Both the position numbers and the translations under genes were made by a program. Positions 45,320-53,889 of a stretch of DNA of 64,000 nt are shown here, in pieces. The stretch's first letter is position 1; each line of letters opens with the position of its first letter. Source of the stretch: Saprospiraceae bacterium (GTDB lineage: Bacteria; Bacteroidota; Bacteroidia; Chitinophagales; Saprospiraceae); NCBI GenBank assembly GCA_016714985.1, contig JADKBS010000012.1, positions 1-64,000 on the forward strand, given 5' to 3'. The notes under the pieces were generated by a model. It was given only the letters and a program-made list of their open reading frames with translations. It was not told the DNA's origin and did not search any database.

Positions 45320-47148
45320 ATGTCAAAAGACAACACCACCAGCAATCCCAGTACCCCAGAAAGCAAGAAACTGAATTTCGCCCAATTGCGGAAGGCATTG
45401 AAAATCTTTGAGTTCGTGCAGCCTTACCGTTGGCGCATCATCGTTGGCCTTGTGCTGCTGTTTGTTTCGAGCATGGTGTTCATGGTTTTCCCCTTCCTTT
45501 CAGGTGAGCTGATCAACATTGCCCAAGGCAAGTCTAAATACCCGTTCAACTTGCAGCAAGTCGGATATTTACTCTTCGCTGTGCTGGTAGGTCAGGGCTT
45601 TGTGTCCTACTATCGGGTGCAGCTTTTTGCCACGGTCAGTGAGCGGGGAATCGCCGATGTGCGGAAGGCATTGTACAGTAAGATCATCACGCTGCCCATT
45701 GTTTTCTTCGAGAAAAACCGAACTGGGGACCTCGTTAGTCGCCTCACTGCCGATGTTGAGAAGCTCTATAGTGCTTTTTCCATCACCATTGCTGAGTTCA
45801 TTCGACAAATCATCGTCCTGATTTCAGGCATCATCATCTTGGCGGTGATGGCACCCAAGCTGTCACTGATCATGCTGGCCACGTTCCCGGTCATCGTTGT
45901 AGGAGCCATGTTTTTGGCAAAAAAATCAAGAGACTCTCACAGCAGCGGCAGGAGGAGCTTGCCCAATCCAATATTGTGCTGAGCGAGACCATGACGACTA
46001 TTCAAGTAGTGAAAGCCTTTACCAATGAACTTTTTGAAGCCCTTCGATACGGCAAGGCAGTGGATAGTACCGTTGCCGTTTCACTAAGCTTTGCCCGCGG
46101 GCGTGCGCTCTTCACAGTGTTCATCGTTTCGGTGCTGTTCGGTGGCCTGTTCTTTGTGATTTGGATGGGTGCATGGTTGTTGAGCAAGGGCGATATGGAT
46201 GCGGGGCAATTGGTTTCCTTTGTAGTTTATACAGCAGTCATTGGTGGGGCAATTGCTGGTCTTGGCAATTTCTATACGGAACTGGTTGGTGCCATTGGCG
46301 CCACGGAGCGCATACGGGAGATTTTGGAAGAAAAAAGCGAGGTTAGCATGCCTGTGTCAAGCGACGGCCTGATGTTGAGCCACGCCATTTATTCAGGAAA
46401 AAGACTGGAAGGTCGTATCGAATTCAAGGACGTTCATTTCAACTACCCGACCCGTGAGGATGTGAAGGTTTTGAAAGGGATCAACCTAATTGTTGGTGCT
46501 GGTGAAAAAGTCGCCTTGGTGGGGCCAAGCGGCGCTGGCAAGTCCACCGTCATTCAGCTATTGCTCAAGTTTTACGGCATCAAAGAGGGTGATGTCACCG
46601 TGGATGGCCAGAGCATTTATGCGATGAACACAACGGATTATCGTCAAAATATCGCCCTTGTGCCACAAGAGGTACTGCTGTTTGGTGGCACCATCCGGGA
46701 AAACATCCTTTATGGCAAACCTGATGCAGACGAGTCTGAAATCCTCGAAGCAGCAAGGCAGGCCAATGCATTGGAATTTATCGAGCGTTTCCCCGATGGG
46801 TTGGACACCGTGGTGGGTGAGCGGGGCGTCAAGCTGTCAGGTGGGCAGCGGCAGCGCATTGCGATAGCAAGGGCCATCCTTAAAGACCCGGCCATTTTGC
46901 TGCTCGACGAAGCCACCTCCAGCCTCGATGCCGAATCGGAAAAAGTGGTGCAGGAAGCCCTTGATAAGCTGATGGAAGGACGCACGAGCATCATCATCGC
47001 CCACCGGCTTGCCACCGTTCGCAATGTGGACAAGATTTGCGTGCTCGATGGGGGTCAAATTGTGGAGTCAGGTACCCATGAAGAACTCTCGACCTTAGCT
47101 GATGGGCTTTACAACAGTTTGTCAAAGTTGCAATTCCAGCACGCCTGA
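45320..47148 (+). CDS. MsbA/ABCB-like ABC exporter, frameshifted by one base
   Basis: A half-transporter of about 609 residues: six-helix membrane domain followed by an ATPase. Seen: IIVGLVLLFVSSMVFMVFPF, YSKIITLPIVFFEKNRTGDL; Walker A GPSGAGKST, Q-loop VPQEV, signature LSGGQRQR, Walker B ILLLDEATSSLD, AHRLAT. The frame breaks at 45911-45915. ATG-TTTTT-GG would read MFFGKKIKRLSQQRQ in one frame with six Ts, but with five Ts the first frame runs to a stop at 45982 and the second frame resumes. Every domain on both sides is intact, so a homopolymer sequencing error is as likely as a real mutation. Start at MSKDNTTSN. Possible lipid or drug exporter. Confidence 0.87.
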
Positions 47149-47218
47149 GGTTTCAGGTTTCAGGTTTCATGGTGACCTGTCCCGAAACTCGAACCCTGAA
47201 ACCCGAACCCTGAAACCC
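47149..47218. repeat. Inverted array, 'ggtttcagg' words
   Basis: GGTTTCA appears three times directly (47149-47169). On the right (47191-47218) the complement CCTGAAACCC appears twice, spaced by CGAA. The same word family is found at 8738-8893. It sits just after the ABC exporter stop. Confidence 0.78.
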
Positions 47219-47299
47219 GGATCCAAGCACACCTTACCGGTTTGAGCGTGAAAATTGCAAATTGGGCGTACCTTCAAGGCCACAATTTGAACTACCGAT

Positions 47300-48523
47300 A
47301 TGCCGACCTTTCCGAAGTTTATTAGCCTATTGCCGCTTGTTTGCCTTTTCATTTCGATGAAAATGGAAGGCCAATCTGGTTGTACTGATATGCTGGCGCT
47401 GAATTTTGACCCAATTGCTTCGCAAAATGACGGCAGTTGCGAGTACCCAGAAACGACTTATTTTCCAACCCAAACAACCACTTTGCCTTCCAATATCACA
47501 GAAGCCTCAGGGGCAGCGTTTTTCAACGGCCAATTATGGCTACACCAAGATGGCGGCGTCAGCCCAACGCTGCATACAGTGGACACCTTGACGGGGACGG
47601 TGCTGCAGACCCTTCCATTGCCCAGCATCCAAAACACCGATTGGGAAGACCTCGCCGAGGACGAGACCCATCTTTACATCGGCGATTTCGGCAACAACCT
47701 CGGCACCCGCACCGACCTTCGCATTTACAAAATCAGCAAAAACGACCTGCTGGCGGACACGGCAACTGCCGAGGTCATCGAGTTCGCTTTCAGCGACCAG
47801 ACCGATTTTACCCCGGCCAACCAAGCCCATAATTTCGATTGCGAGGCTTTCATTGCACTTGGGGATTCCTTGCACCTTTTTTCAAAGCGATGGTTGGACA
47901 TGAAAACGCATCACTATGTTTTGCCAAAAACGGCTGGGACATACTTGGCGCATTTGAGAGACAGCTTGGAGGTGGGCTTCCTCACCTCGGCTGCCGATAT
48001 TGCGGAGGATGGCACCCTGGTGCTGCTTGGTTACGAACCCAATTCTGCCACCTCGCTTTGGATGCTGTGGGACTATCCAGGTACTCGGTTTTTCGCTGGC
48101 AACAAGCGGCAAATCAGGCTGGGCAATGCCCTCAACATGAGCCAAGCGGAGGGTATCGCTTTTAGTTCAAACAGCACTGGATTCATTTGCACAGAGCAGT
48201 TGTCCATTTTGCCAGCAAGGCTGTTGCGGTTTGAAATTGGGCAGTGGCTATCGGGGCCAAGTGCCGTTGAGGGGCCAAATCAAGGTCCCGAAATTTTGGT
48301 TTCACCAAACCCCTTTTCAGGATTCTTTGATGTTGATTTTCAAGGTGTTGCGGAGCAAAATGCAAGTCTCGAACTACTTTCGTCAGATGGACGGCCATTG
48401 CTGAGCAGCCCATTGCGGAGCGGCGAAAACCGGGTCGAAACGGCGGGGCTATCGGCGGGCAACTACCTGCTCTTGCTGAAGAATGGGGCAGAAATTCGGG
48501 TACAAAAAATAGTTAAACGATAG
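47300..48523 (+). CDS. Secreted protein with T9SS type A sorting domain, possible propeller
   Basis: A 407-residue secreted protein. The signal peptide includes LLPLVCLFISMKMEG; next comes a short Cys-containing segment (GCTDMLALNFDPIASQNDGS, a calcium-type DP/ND loop found in many T9SS cargos), then a body with repeated WEDLAEDETHLYIGDFGNN-like strands that suggest a beta-propeller. The C-terminal sorting domain is LVSPNPFSGFFDVDF, LELLSSDGRPL, LSAGNYLLLLK. Function unknown; it may bind or process extracellular material. It lies between the ABC exporter and the ion channel, both on the same strand, but its own promoter is likely. Confidence 0.83.
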   Translation: MPTFPKFISLLPLVCLFISMKMEGQSGCTDMLALNFDPIASQNDGSCEYPETTYFPTQTTTLPSNITEASGAAFFNGQLWLHQDGGVSPTLHTVDTLTGTVLQTLPLPSIQNTDWEDLAEDETHLYIGDFGNNLGTRTDLRIYKISKNDLLADTATAEVIEFAFSDQTDFTPANQAHNFDCEAFIALGDSLHLFSKRWLDMKTHHYVLPKTAGTYLAHLRDSLEVGFLTSAADIAEDGTLVLLGYEPNSATSLWMLWDYPGTRFFAGNKRQIRLGNALNMSQAEGIAFSSNSTGFICTEQLSILPARLLRFEIGQWLSGPSAVEGPNQGPEILVSPNPFSGFFDVDFQGVAEQNASLELLSSDGRPLLSSPLRSGENRVETAGLSAGNYLLLLKNGAEIRVQKIVKR

Positions 48524-48598
48524 AAAAATGGCCCGACATGCTTGGAAATCCCCGCCAAGGTCGGTTCTTTGCGGGGCGAAAAACCCAGTCTCTTAGCA

Positions 48599-49492
48599 AT
48601 GAACGCAGAATTTTTCAAAAGCATCGCCGACGCAAAGTGGTTCCAGCAGTTCGTCATCGGTACGATTTTGTTGGCTGGCATCGTGGTGGGCTTGGAGACC
48701 TACCATGCCGAAATGCAGGCTTGGATGCCCTTGCTTAACATCGTTGACTACTTGATATTGCTGGTCTTCACGCTCGAAGCAGCCATCAAAATAATAGCCA
48801 TGGGCAATCGTCCTGGCAACTACTTCAAAGACCCTTGGAACATCTTCGACTTCGTTATCGTAATTGCTTGCTGGTTGCCGGTTTTCCTGCCACAGATGGA
48901 TACCACCTTTGTTGCCGTGTTCCGTTTGGCCCGGATTCTGAGGGTGCTGCGACTTGTTTCGGCGCTGCCGCAACTCCGCATGTTGGTGGATGCCCTTCTG
49001 AAAAGCATTCCCTCCATGGGCTACGTCGGCATCTTGTTGTTCATTTTGTTCTATATTTACGGGGCAATGGGCGTGTTCCTCTTTGGCGGCAACGACCCCG
49101 TCCATTTTGGCAATTTGCACATCTCCCTGCTCACGTTGTTCCAAATCGTGACCCTCGAAGGATGGGCCGACATCATGTATGTGAACATCTTCGGCTGCGA
49201 CCACCCGCAATGGGGCACCGAAAACTGTAATGCCCCTGAGGCGCACATGATTGGTGGGGTACTGTACTTCATTTCGTTCGTGCTCGTTGGAACCATGATC
49301 GTGCTGAACCTTTTCATCGGCGTGATTATGAACAGCATGGACGAGGTACGCAGCGAACAAGCCGCCGAGGAGCGCAGCAAGCGCAAGGAGGATGGCATTG
49401 ACCTCTTGGAAGACGACATCGCCGAAATCCACAGCCAACTCAGTGGCATCAAGGATAAACTGGATGCCATTGCACTCAGGGTGAGGAAATAA
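48599..49492 (+). CDS. Voltage-gated cation channel (NaChBac/Cav-like, single domain)
   Basis: A 297-residue six-helix channel of the bacterial voltage-gated family, forming a homotetramer. Seen: S1-S3 (about 17-95), voltage sensor S4 with regularly spaced Arg (FRLARILRVLRLV, 109-121), pore loop with TLEGWADIMY (185-194), S6 ending NLFIGVIMNSMDEV (237-250), and a C-terminal acidic coiled coil typical of the family. The filter has Gly after Glu (TLEGW) where most bacterial Nav channels have Ser (TLESW). Gly there is usual in repeat I of animal calcium channels, so calcium permeation is worth testing. Start at MNAEFFKSIA. Confidence 0.9.
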   Translation: MNAEFFKSIADAKWFQQFVIGTILLAGIVVGLETYHAEMQAWMPLLNIVDYLILLVFTLEAAIKIIAMGNRPGNYFKDPWNIFDFVIVIACWLPVFLPQMDTTFVAVFRLARILRVLRLVSALPQLRMLVDALLKSIPSMGYVGILLFILFYIYGAMGVFLFGGNDPVHFGNLHISLLTLFQIVTLEGWADIMYVNIFGCDHPQWGTENCNAPEAHMIGGVLYFISFVLVGTMIVLNLFIGVIMNSMDEVRSEQAAEERSKRKEDGIDLLEDDIAEIHSQLSGIKDKLDAIALRVRK

Positions 49493-49493
49493 G

Positions 49494-49592
49494 AGTTGGC
49501 GGTTCGACAGTTGGCAGTTCGGCAGTCGGCAGGCACCCCAATCCGAAATCCGCAATCCCCAATCCGCAATCCGCAATCCGAAATCCGCAATC
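49494..49592. repeat. Two adjacent arrays, 'gttggcagt' and 'aatccgcaatcc' words
   Basis: 49494-49533 repeats GTTGGC / GTTCGGCAG words; 49540-49592 repeats AATCCGCAATCC or AATCCGAAATCC seven times. Together they occupy nearly the whole gap between the channel and iron-sulfur genes, ending 4 bp before the next start codon. Confidence 0.82.
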
Positions 49593-49595
49593 AAT

Positions 49596-50933
49596 ATGAT
49601 TCAATCCATACTTTTCGCCATCGTTACCGCAACAGCGTTATACCTTGCTGGACGCAATTTTTTGAAAATCAGGAGGAACATCCTCTTGGGTAAGGACGAG
49701 CCTGATGGCTCCCAGCCAGTTGCTGCTGGCGAAAGGTGGCGCAACGTGCTGTTGGTGGCCTTCGGCCAAAAAAAGATGTTTTCCCGGCCCATCCCGGCCA
49801 TTTTCCACTTCTTTATCTATGCGGCTTTTTTGCTGACGCAAATCGAGTTGATTGAAATCTTCGTGGATGGCTTCACGGGCAGCCACCGAGTGTTCAGTGT
49901 GGCCTTGGGCGGGTTTTATACCTTCATTATCAGTTTGATTGAATTGTTGAGCGTTTTGGCCTTTGTAGCAACGGTCATCTTCCTCGCTCGTCGCAATCTG
50001 CTGAAAATCAGCCGCTTCCAAAAGCCTGAGATGAAAGGCTGGCCGACAAAGGACGCCAACCTCATCCTCTTGGGTGAAGTCCTTTTATTGACGGGGATTT
50101 TCAGCATGAACGGTGCGGACACTGTATTGCAAAGCATGGGTGCCGAACATTACCCACAGGCCGGGCCGTTTTTGGTGAGCAGTAGTTTGGGGCCAGCCTT
50201 GTTTGGCGGCATGAGCGAAGGAGCGCTCGTGGCCATTGAGCGATTTGGCTGGTGGCTTCATGCGCTTACCGTTTTCGGCTTCATGGTTTACCTGGCCTAC
50301 AGCAAGCATTTGCATATATTTTTGGCCTTTCCGAACACTTATTTTGCCCGCATCAACGCCCGTGGCGAGGTGGCCAATATGCCTGCCATCCAAAAAGAAG
50401 TGGCTTCGATGATGAACCCCGAAGCCGCCCCACCCCCAACCCCTGAAGGGGAGGCGGAAGGTGAGCTTTCATTCGGCGCCAACGATGTGACGAAGCTCCG
50501 CTGGCAAGACCTGATGGCTGCCTACACCTGCACGGAGTGTGGCCGCTGCACCAGCGTCTGCCCCGCAAACTTGACGGGTAAGAAGCTCAGCCCCCGCAAA
50601 ATCATGATGGATGTGCGTGACCGATGCGAGGAAGTAGGACGCAACATGGACGCCCAAAAGTCCAGCACGCCCATTGACGATGGAAAATCGCTTTTTGACT
50701 ATATCAGCCGGGAAGAAATCCACGCCTGTACCACTTGCAACGCCTGCGTGGAAGCCTGCCCCGTTTTGATAAACCCCCTTGACATCATCCTACAACTGCG
50801 CCGCCACGAAATCCTGATGGAAAGCGCAGGGCCGAGCGATTGGCTCCCGTTGTTCAACAGCCTCGAAAACAGCCAAGCGGCTTGGGCGGTGAGCACGGAA
50901 AGGGATGGGTGGAAGAAGGAGTTGGCAGTTTGA
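49596..50933 (+). CDS. Membrane (Fe-S)-binding oxidoreductase subunit (HdrD/GlcF-like)
   Basis: A 445-residue protein. About five membrane helices occupy residues 1-250, the heme- or quinone-interacting part. Two 4Fe-4S clusters follow, with CTECGRCTSVCPANLTGK (about 310) and CTTCNACVEACPVLINP (about 378). This matches the NarI-HdrD-like fused subunits found in Bacteroidota, which pass electrons between a cytoplasmic donor and quinone. The partner with CCG domains is encoded at 52481, with a secreted-protein gene between them. A proline-rich, repeat-encoded linker (PPPTPEGEAEG) lies between membrane and iron-sulfur parts. Substrate unknown. Confidence 0.86.
   Translation: MIQSILFAIVTATALYLAGRNFLKIRRNILLGKDEPDGSQPVAAGERWRNVLLVAFGQKKMFSRPIPAIFHFFIYAAFLLTQIELIEIFVDGFTGSHRVFSVALGGFYTFIISLIELLSVLAFVATVIFLARRNLLKISRFQKPEMKGWPTKDANLILLGEVLLLTGIFSMNGADTVLQSMGAEHYPQAGPFLVSSSLGPALFGGMSEGALVAIERFGWWLHALTVFGFMVYLAYSKHLHIFLAFPNTYFARINARGEVANMPAIQKEVASMMNPEAAPPPTPEGEAEGELSFGANDVTKLRWQDLMAAYTCTECGRCTSVCPANLTGKKLSPRKIMMDVRDRCEEVGRNMDAQKSSTPIDDGKSLFDYISREEIHACTTCNACVEACPVLINPLDIILQLRRHEILMESAGPSDWLPLFNSLENSQAAWAVSTERDGWKKELAV
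50431..50457. repeat. 'CCCCTGAAGGGG' repeat element inside the iron-sulfur coding frame
   Basis: ACCCCCAACCCCTGAAGGGG with a GAGGCGG flank forms a CCCC-TGAA-GGGG hairpin in the coding sequence and encodes PPTPEGEA in the linker between domains. Such elements usually occur between genes in this phylum (from memory). Confidence 0.55.
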
Positions 50934-51156
50934 AAGTTGGCAGGTCGACAGTTGGTAGTGGGCAGTCAGTAAGCGAGTTGTTTAGCAGGGCCGAGCCAAT
51001 TTGGCGATTTTATGGCTCTTAAACTAACCGACTGCACCCTGACTGCCCATTGCCCCCTGTCGAACTGCCAACTTTGAAAACTAGAGCAACTCACTGATTT
51101 TCAACGAGAACGATGCCCCCAATCGTAAATCGTAAATCCAAAATCGTAAATCGAAT
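50934..51156. repeat. Inverted 'gttggcag' array followed by 'cgtaaatc' array
   Basis: Left (50920-50972): AGTTGGCAG / AAAGTTGGCAGG / CAGTTGGTAG words. Right (51041-51082): their complements ACTGCCCATTGCC and GAACTGCCAACTTTG. Then 51120-51156 repeats CGTAAATC three times. The gap has no gene. It fills the space before the T9SS gene at 51180. Confidence 0.78.
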
Positions 51157-51179
51157 GCCCCCTACAAAAATTATAAACC

Positions 51180-52433
51180 ATGAAAAAATTGCTCCTTTTC
51201 ATTTTGTGCATCACTGCTTTGTCAGACCTGTCTGCGCAGCAGGATTTTTACATCGTTGACTCGCTCTATTGCCATTCCCACAACGGTGGGGCGGCCACAC
51301 CGACAGAACGCCAGTACAACCTTAGCTTTTCGCAGCGGGGCGAGGTGCTGGAAAGCCGCAAGGAACAGTACCTGACTTGGCTTGGCCAATGGCGCAACCT
51401 GTCGCATTTGAACTACGAGTACAACAACCAAGGCGATTTGGTGAAACAGACCGAGCAACGTTGGGATACCCTTGTGAACGCTTGGGTCAACTTTGCCCGG
51501 GTAAGTAATACACCCAATGCCAACGGCGACTATACCGAGGTGCTGAACGAAACCTGGAATGGCCAAACTTGGCTGAATGTGGACAAGGTGAAATCGGCTT
51601 TTGGCATGAACGGGGTCATCGAATCGCTGACACAACAGGTTTGGGAAAACGGGGCTTGGCGCAACAACCTCCGCATCATTTATGCCTCCAATATGCTCGG
51701 TAAGTTCGTCTTGACGAAGTTCCAATTGTGGAGCACCGCAACGGACTCGTTCTACGACGTGAACCGGCAAACCTATTTTTACGATGCGGTGCAACCTGAA
51801 CTGGAAGTGAAACAGATAACGGAGGTTTACAACCAGTTTGAGATGCGGTGGGACAGCAGTAGCCAGTTGCTGAAAGCATACGATAGCCAAGGCAATATGA
51901 CGGAACAGGCAACCCAGCTTTGGAGCCCCGTAGATTCCAGTTGGACGAATTCCAGCCGCAATTTCCAGAACTTCAATGCGGAGGGCGATGTCACACTGCG
52001 AACGGAGTTCATCTGGAATGGCAGCCAATGGGTCAATTTTTTTCAAGTGAACAACGTCTATGACACAGTGGCCAACTTGACGAGGTTCGAGGTGTCGCAA
52101 TGGGACGTGATGCAATGGAAACTGCTGACAACCTGCGATTTCTACCCCCATTTGATACAAATCATATTGACGGCAAACGAGCCGCTCGAACAGCCCTGCA
52201 ACTGGCCAAATCCCTACCGCTTGGGGATGCCCGTGCAGTGCCCAAATTTAGCCGCAGACAATGCAAAACAACTTGCCGTCTATGACCTTTCAGGTAGGTT
52301 GTTGCATTCGCAAAATATTGAAAAACAAGAAGTTGTGGAGCTAGATGCAGCATTGCCCACGGGTTTTTACATCGTAAAAATCAATGGCAATAACGGCCTT
52401 TTTGCTCCGCAAAAAATCATGATAACGAACTGA
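51180..52433 (+). CDS. Secreted protein with T9SS type A sorting domain
   Basis: A 417-residue secreted protein with a signal peptide (MKKLLLFILCITALSDLSAQ). Repeated motifs of about 40 residues each have a Trp/Asn-rich strand (YLTWLGQWRNLSHLNYEYNN, WNGQTWLNVDKVK, WNGSQWVNFFQVNN), which look like RHS-type or WD-like beta repeats. The C-terminal sorting domain is LAVYDLSGRLLHSQN, LPTGFYIVKINGNN. It separates the two halves of an iron-sulfur oxidoreductase and is flanked by repeat arrays on both sides, suggesting it was inserted there. Function unknown. Confidence 0.8.
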   Translation: MKKLLLFILCITALSDLSAQQDFYIVDSLYCHSHNGGAATPTERQYNLSFSQRGEVLESRKEQYLTWLGQWRNLSHLNYEYNNQGDLVKQTEQRWDTLVNAWVNFARVSNTPNANGDYTEVLNETWNGQTWLNVDKVKSAFGMNGVIESLTQQVWENGAWRNNLRIIYASNMLGKFVLTKFQLWSTATDSFYDVNRQTYFYDAVQPELEVKQITEVYNQFEMRWDSSSQLLKAYDSQGNMTEQATQLWSPVDSSWTNSSRNFQNFNAEGDVTLRTEFIWNGSQWVNFFQVNNVYDTVANLTRFEVSQWDVMQWKLLTTCDFYPHLIQIILTANEPLEQPCNWPNPYRLGMPVQCPNLAADNAKQLAVYDLSGRLLHSQNIEKQEVVELDAALPTGFYIVKINGNNGLFAPQKIMITN

Positions 52434-52447
52434 GACTGCCGTACTTC

Positions 52448-52491
52448 CTAGTATCCAGCATCCAGTATCCAGCAACTAGTATGTCCAGCAT
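52448..52491. repeat. Direct-word array, 'tatccagcatcc'
   Basis: TATCCAGCATCCAG and TATCCAGCAACTAG occur in tandem and continue into TATGTCCAGCATC, which overlaps the start codon of the following gene. It is the complement of the array at 11560-11600. Confidence 0.75.
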
Positions 52492-53263
52492 CAAAACAAT
52501 GGCCGAAATGGCCGCAGAAGGGCGCACCCCTGAGGTGCTTTTTTGGGTAGGCTGCGCAGGCAGCTTCGACGACCGTGCGCAGCGGGTGACGGTGGCGTTC
52601 GCCAAACTGTTGCAACAAGCCGGGGTTGACTTCGCCATTTTGGGCCAAGAGGAAGCCTGCACGGGCGACCCGGCACGGCGGGCGGGCAATGAGTTCCTGT
52701 TCCAGATGTTGGCGCAGCAAAACGTGGCCGTGCTGAACATGTACGAGGTAAAGCGCATCGTGACGGCTTGCCCGCATTGTTTCAATACCTTGAAAAACGA
52801 ATATCCTGCGTTGGGCGGTAATTATGAGGTGATGCACCACACCCAGTTTTTGCAGCAACTATTGGCCGAAGGTCGATTGAAAATTGAGGGCGGGCAGTTC
52901 AAAGGAAAGAAAATCACCTACCACGACTCCTGCTACCTGGGCCGTGCAAATGGGATTTACGAAGCCCCCCGCTCCGTGCTCCAAGCCCTCGATGCCGACC
53001 TCGTGGAGATGAAGCGCTGCCGCACCAACGGCCTCTGCTGCGGCGCTGGCGGTGCCCAAATGTGGAAGGAGGACGAGCCTGGCGACAAGCGCATCAACAT
53101 CGAGCGCACCGAGGAGGCCCTGGCCACTGGTGCCGAAATCGTGGCCGTGAATTGCCCCTTCTGCATGACGATGATGAGCGACGGCGTGAAGGCCAAGGAG
53201 CAGCAGGAGCGGGTGATGGTGTATGATTTGGCGGAGCTGATTTTGAATAATAAAGTGTCGTGA
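52481..53263 (+). CDS. (Fe-S)-binding protein, HdrB-like (CCG domains)
   Basis: A 260-residue cytoplasmic iron-sulfur protein of the CCG-domain family. Seen: FWVGCAGSFDDRAQ, EEACTGDPARRAGNEF, ACPHCFNTLKNEYP, HDSCYLGRAN, GLCCGAGGAQMW and CPFCMTMM, matching the cysteine-rich cluster-binding order of the family. Known: it pairs with a membrane HdrD/GlcF-like subunit, here encoded at 49596, for electron transfer. The ATG at 52481 is inside a 'tatccagcatcc' array, so the first residues (MSSI) may be a repeat-derived extension; homologues I recall start with MxxPTMAEL-like sequence. Confidence 0.87.
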   Translation: MSSIKTMAEMAAEGRTPEVLFWVGCAGSFDDRAQRVTVAFAKLLQQAGVDFAILGQEEACTGDPARRAGNEFLFQMLAQQNVAVLNMYEVKRIVTACPHCFNTLKNEYPALGGNYEVMHHTQFLQQLLAEGRLKIEGGQFKGKKITYHDSCYLGRANGIYEAPRSVLQALDADLVEMKRCRTNGLCCGAGGAQMWKEDEPGDKRINIERTEEALATGAEIVAVNCPFCMTMMSDGVKAKEQQERVMVYDLAELILNNKVS

Positions 53264-53270
53264 AAACCAC

Positions 53271-53278
53271 TATTTTTG
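53271..53278 (+). promoter_or_regulatory. Candidate -7 box of the second toxin-antitoxin pair
   Basis: TATTTTTG matches TAnnTTTG, 21 bp before the antitoxin start. It implies a very short leader, as for higBA at 6782. Confidence 0.45.
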
Positions 53279-53299
53279 TAAAAACTAAATCAAATAGCC

Positions 53300-53560
53300 A
53301 TGGGAAATATTTCAGTTCAAGTCATTAATGAGAAGGATTACGAAATGGTGATGGCTGTATTGAAGGCGTTTGCTGACAATAAAATCATCCGCATGGAAAC
53401 TGATGAAAATTGCTTAGGATTGCCAGGCCCCCCCTTGACGGATGAGCAGTGGGTGGAGTATATCAAAACCGCAGAAGCGGGACCAGATATTAGCATGGAA
53501 GAAATGAAAGTTATTTTCAAATACCTTAAAGCGCCCAAACCGATTGCTGCTGGGTATTAA
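53300..53560 (+). CDS. Probable antitoxin, 86 aa
   Basis: An 86-residue acidic protein, MGNISVQVINEKDYEMVMAV, with no HTH. A first part that could form a beta-alpha dimerisation unit is followed by an acidic helical tail (TDEQWVEYIKTAEAGPDISM). It precedes a RelE/ParE-type toxin by 6 bp, which fits the antitoxin of a type II module. The DNA-binding part is not identifiable, so the family is unassigned. Function is by context. Confidence 0.65.
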   Translation: MGNISVQVINEKDYEMVMAVLKAFADNKIIRMETDENCLGLPGPPLTDEQWVEYIKTAEAGPDISMEEMKVIFKYLKAPKPIAAGY

Positions 53561-53566
53561 CTTTCA

Positions 53567-53887
53567 ATGCGACCTACCATGCAAATCATTTTTAAACCAA
53601 GATTTGTAACAGAACTAAACGGTACACTGACCTATATCAGTGAACATAGCCTTTATGCTAGGGAGAAGTTTTTAGATGATTTGATGATTTTGATTTCAAA
53701 GAAAATCCCTCCTCAGCCGTTTCTTTATCCTGAATTCTCCAAGATGCGAACCACTGCAAAAGTATTTCGAAGAGCCCTTTTCAAAAAAAAGTGGAACGTC
53801 GTTTACAAAGTAGAACCAGACCGCCTTCTGTTCATCTCCATTTTTCATTCAAGCAGGAACATCGCCAAAATGAAGTTTGATTATTAA
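53567..53887 (+). CDS. RelE/ParE-superfamily toxin, 106 aa
   Basis: A 106-residue toxin-like protein of the RelE/ParE superfamily: MQIIFKPRFVTELNGTLTYI near the N-terminus, then a helical hairpin and the C-terminal strand pair KKWNVVYKVEPDRLLFISIFHSSRN, in which the typical VxYxV and final strand pattern is clear. Start at 53567 (MRPT) or 53579 (MQII); the second fits the family better. It forms a bicistronic module with the antitoxin 6 bp upstream and converges with the dNK gene, whose stop lies 2 bp further on. Confidence 0.75.
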   Translation: MRPTMQIIFKPRFVTELNGTLTYISEHSLYAREKFLDDLMILISKKIPPQPFLYPEFSKMRTTAKVFRRALFKKKWNVVYKVEPDRLLFISIFHSSRNIAKMKFDY

Positions 53888-53889
53888 AC

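Noticed and set aside
45320..47148. Two separate ABC half-proteins
   Set aside because: The first frame ends within the membrane domain and the second resumes exactly there after a one-base change in a T run; together they form one normal exporter.
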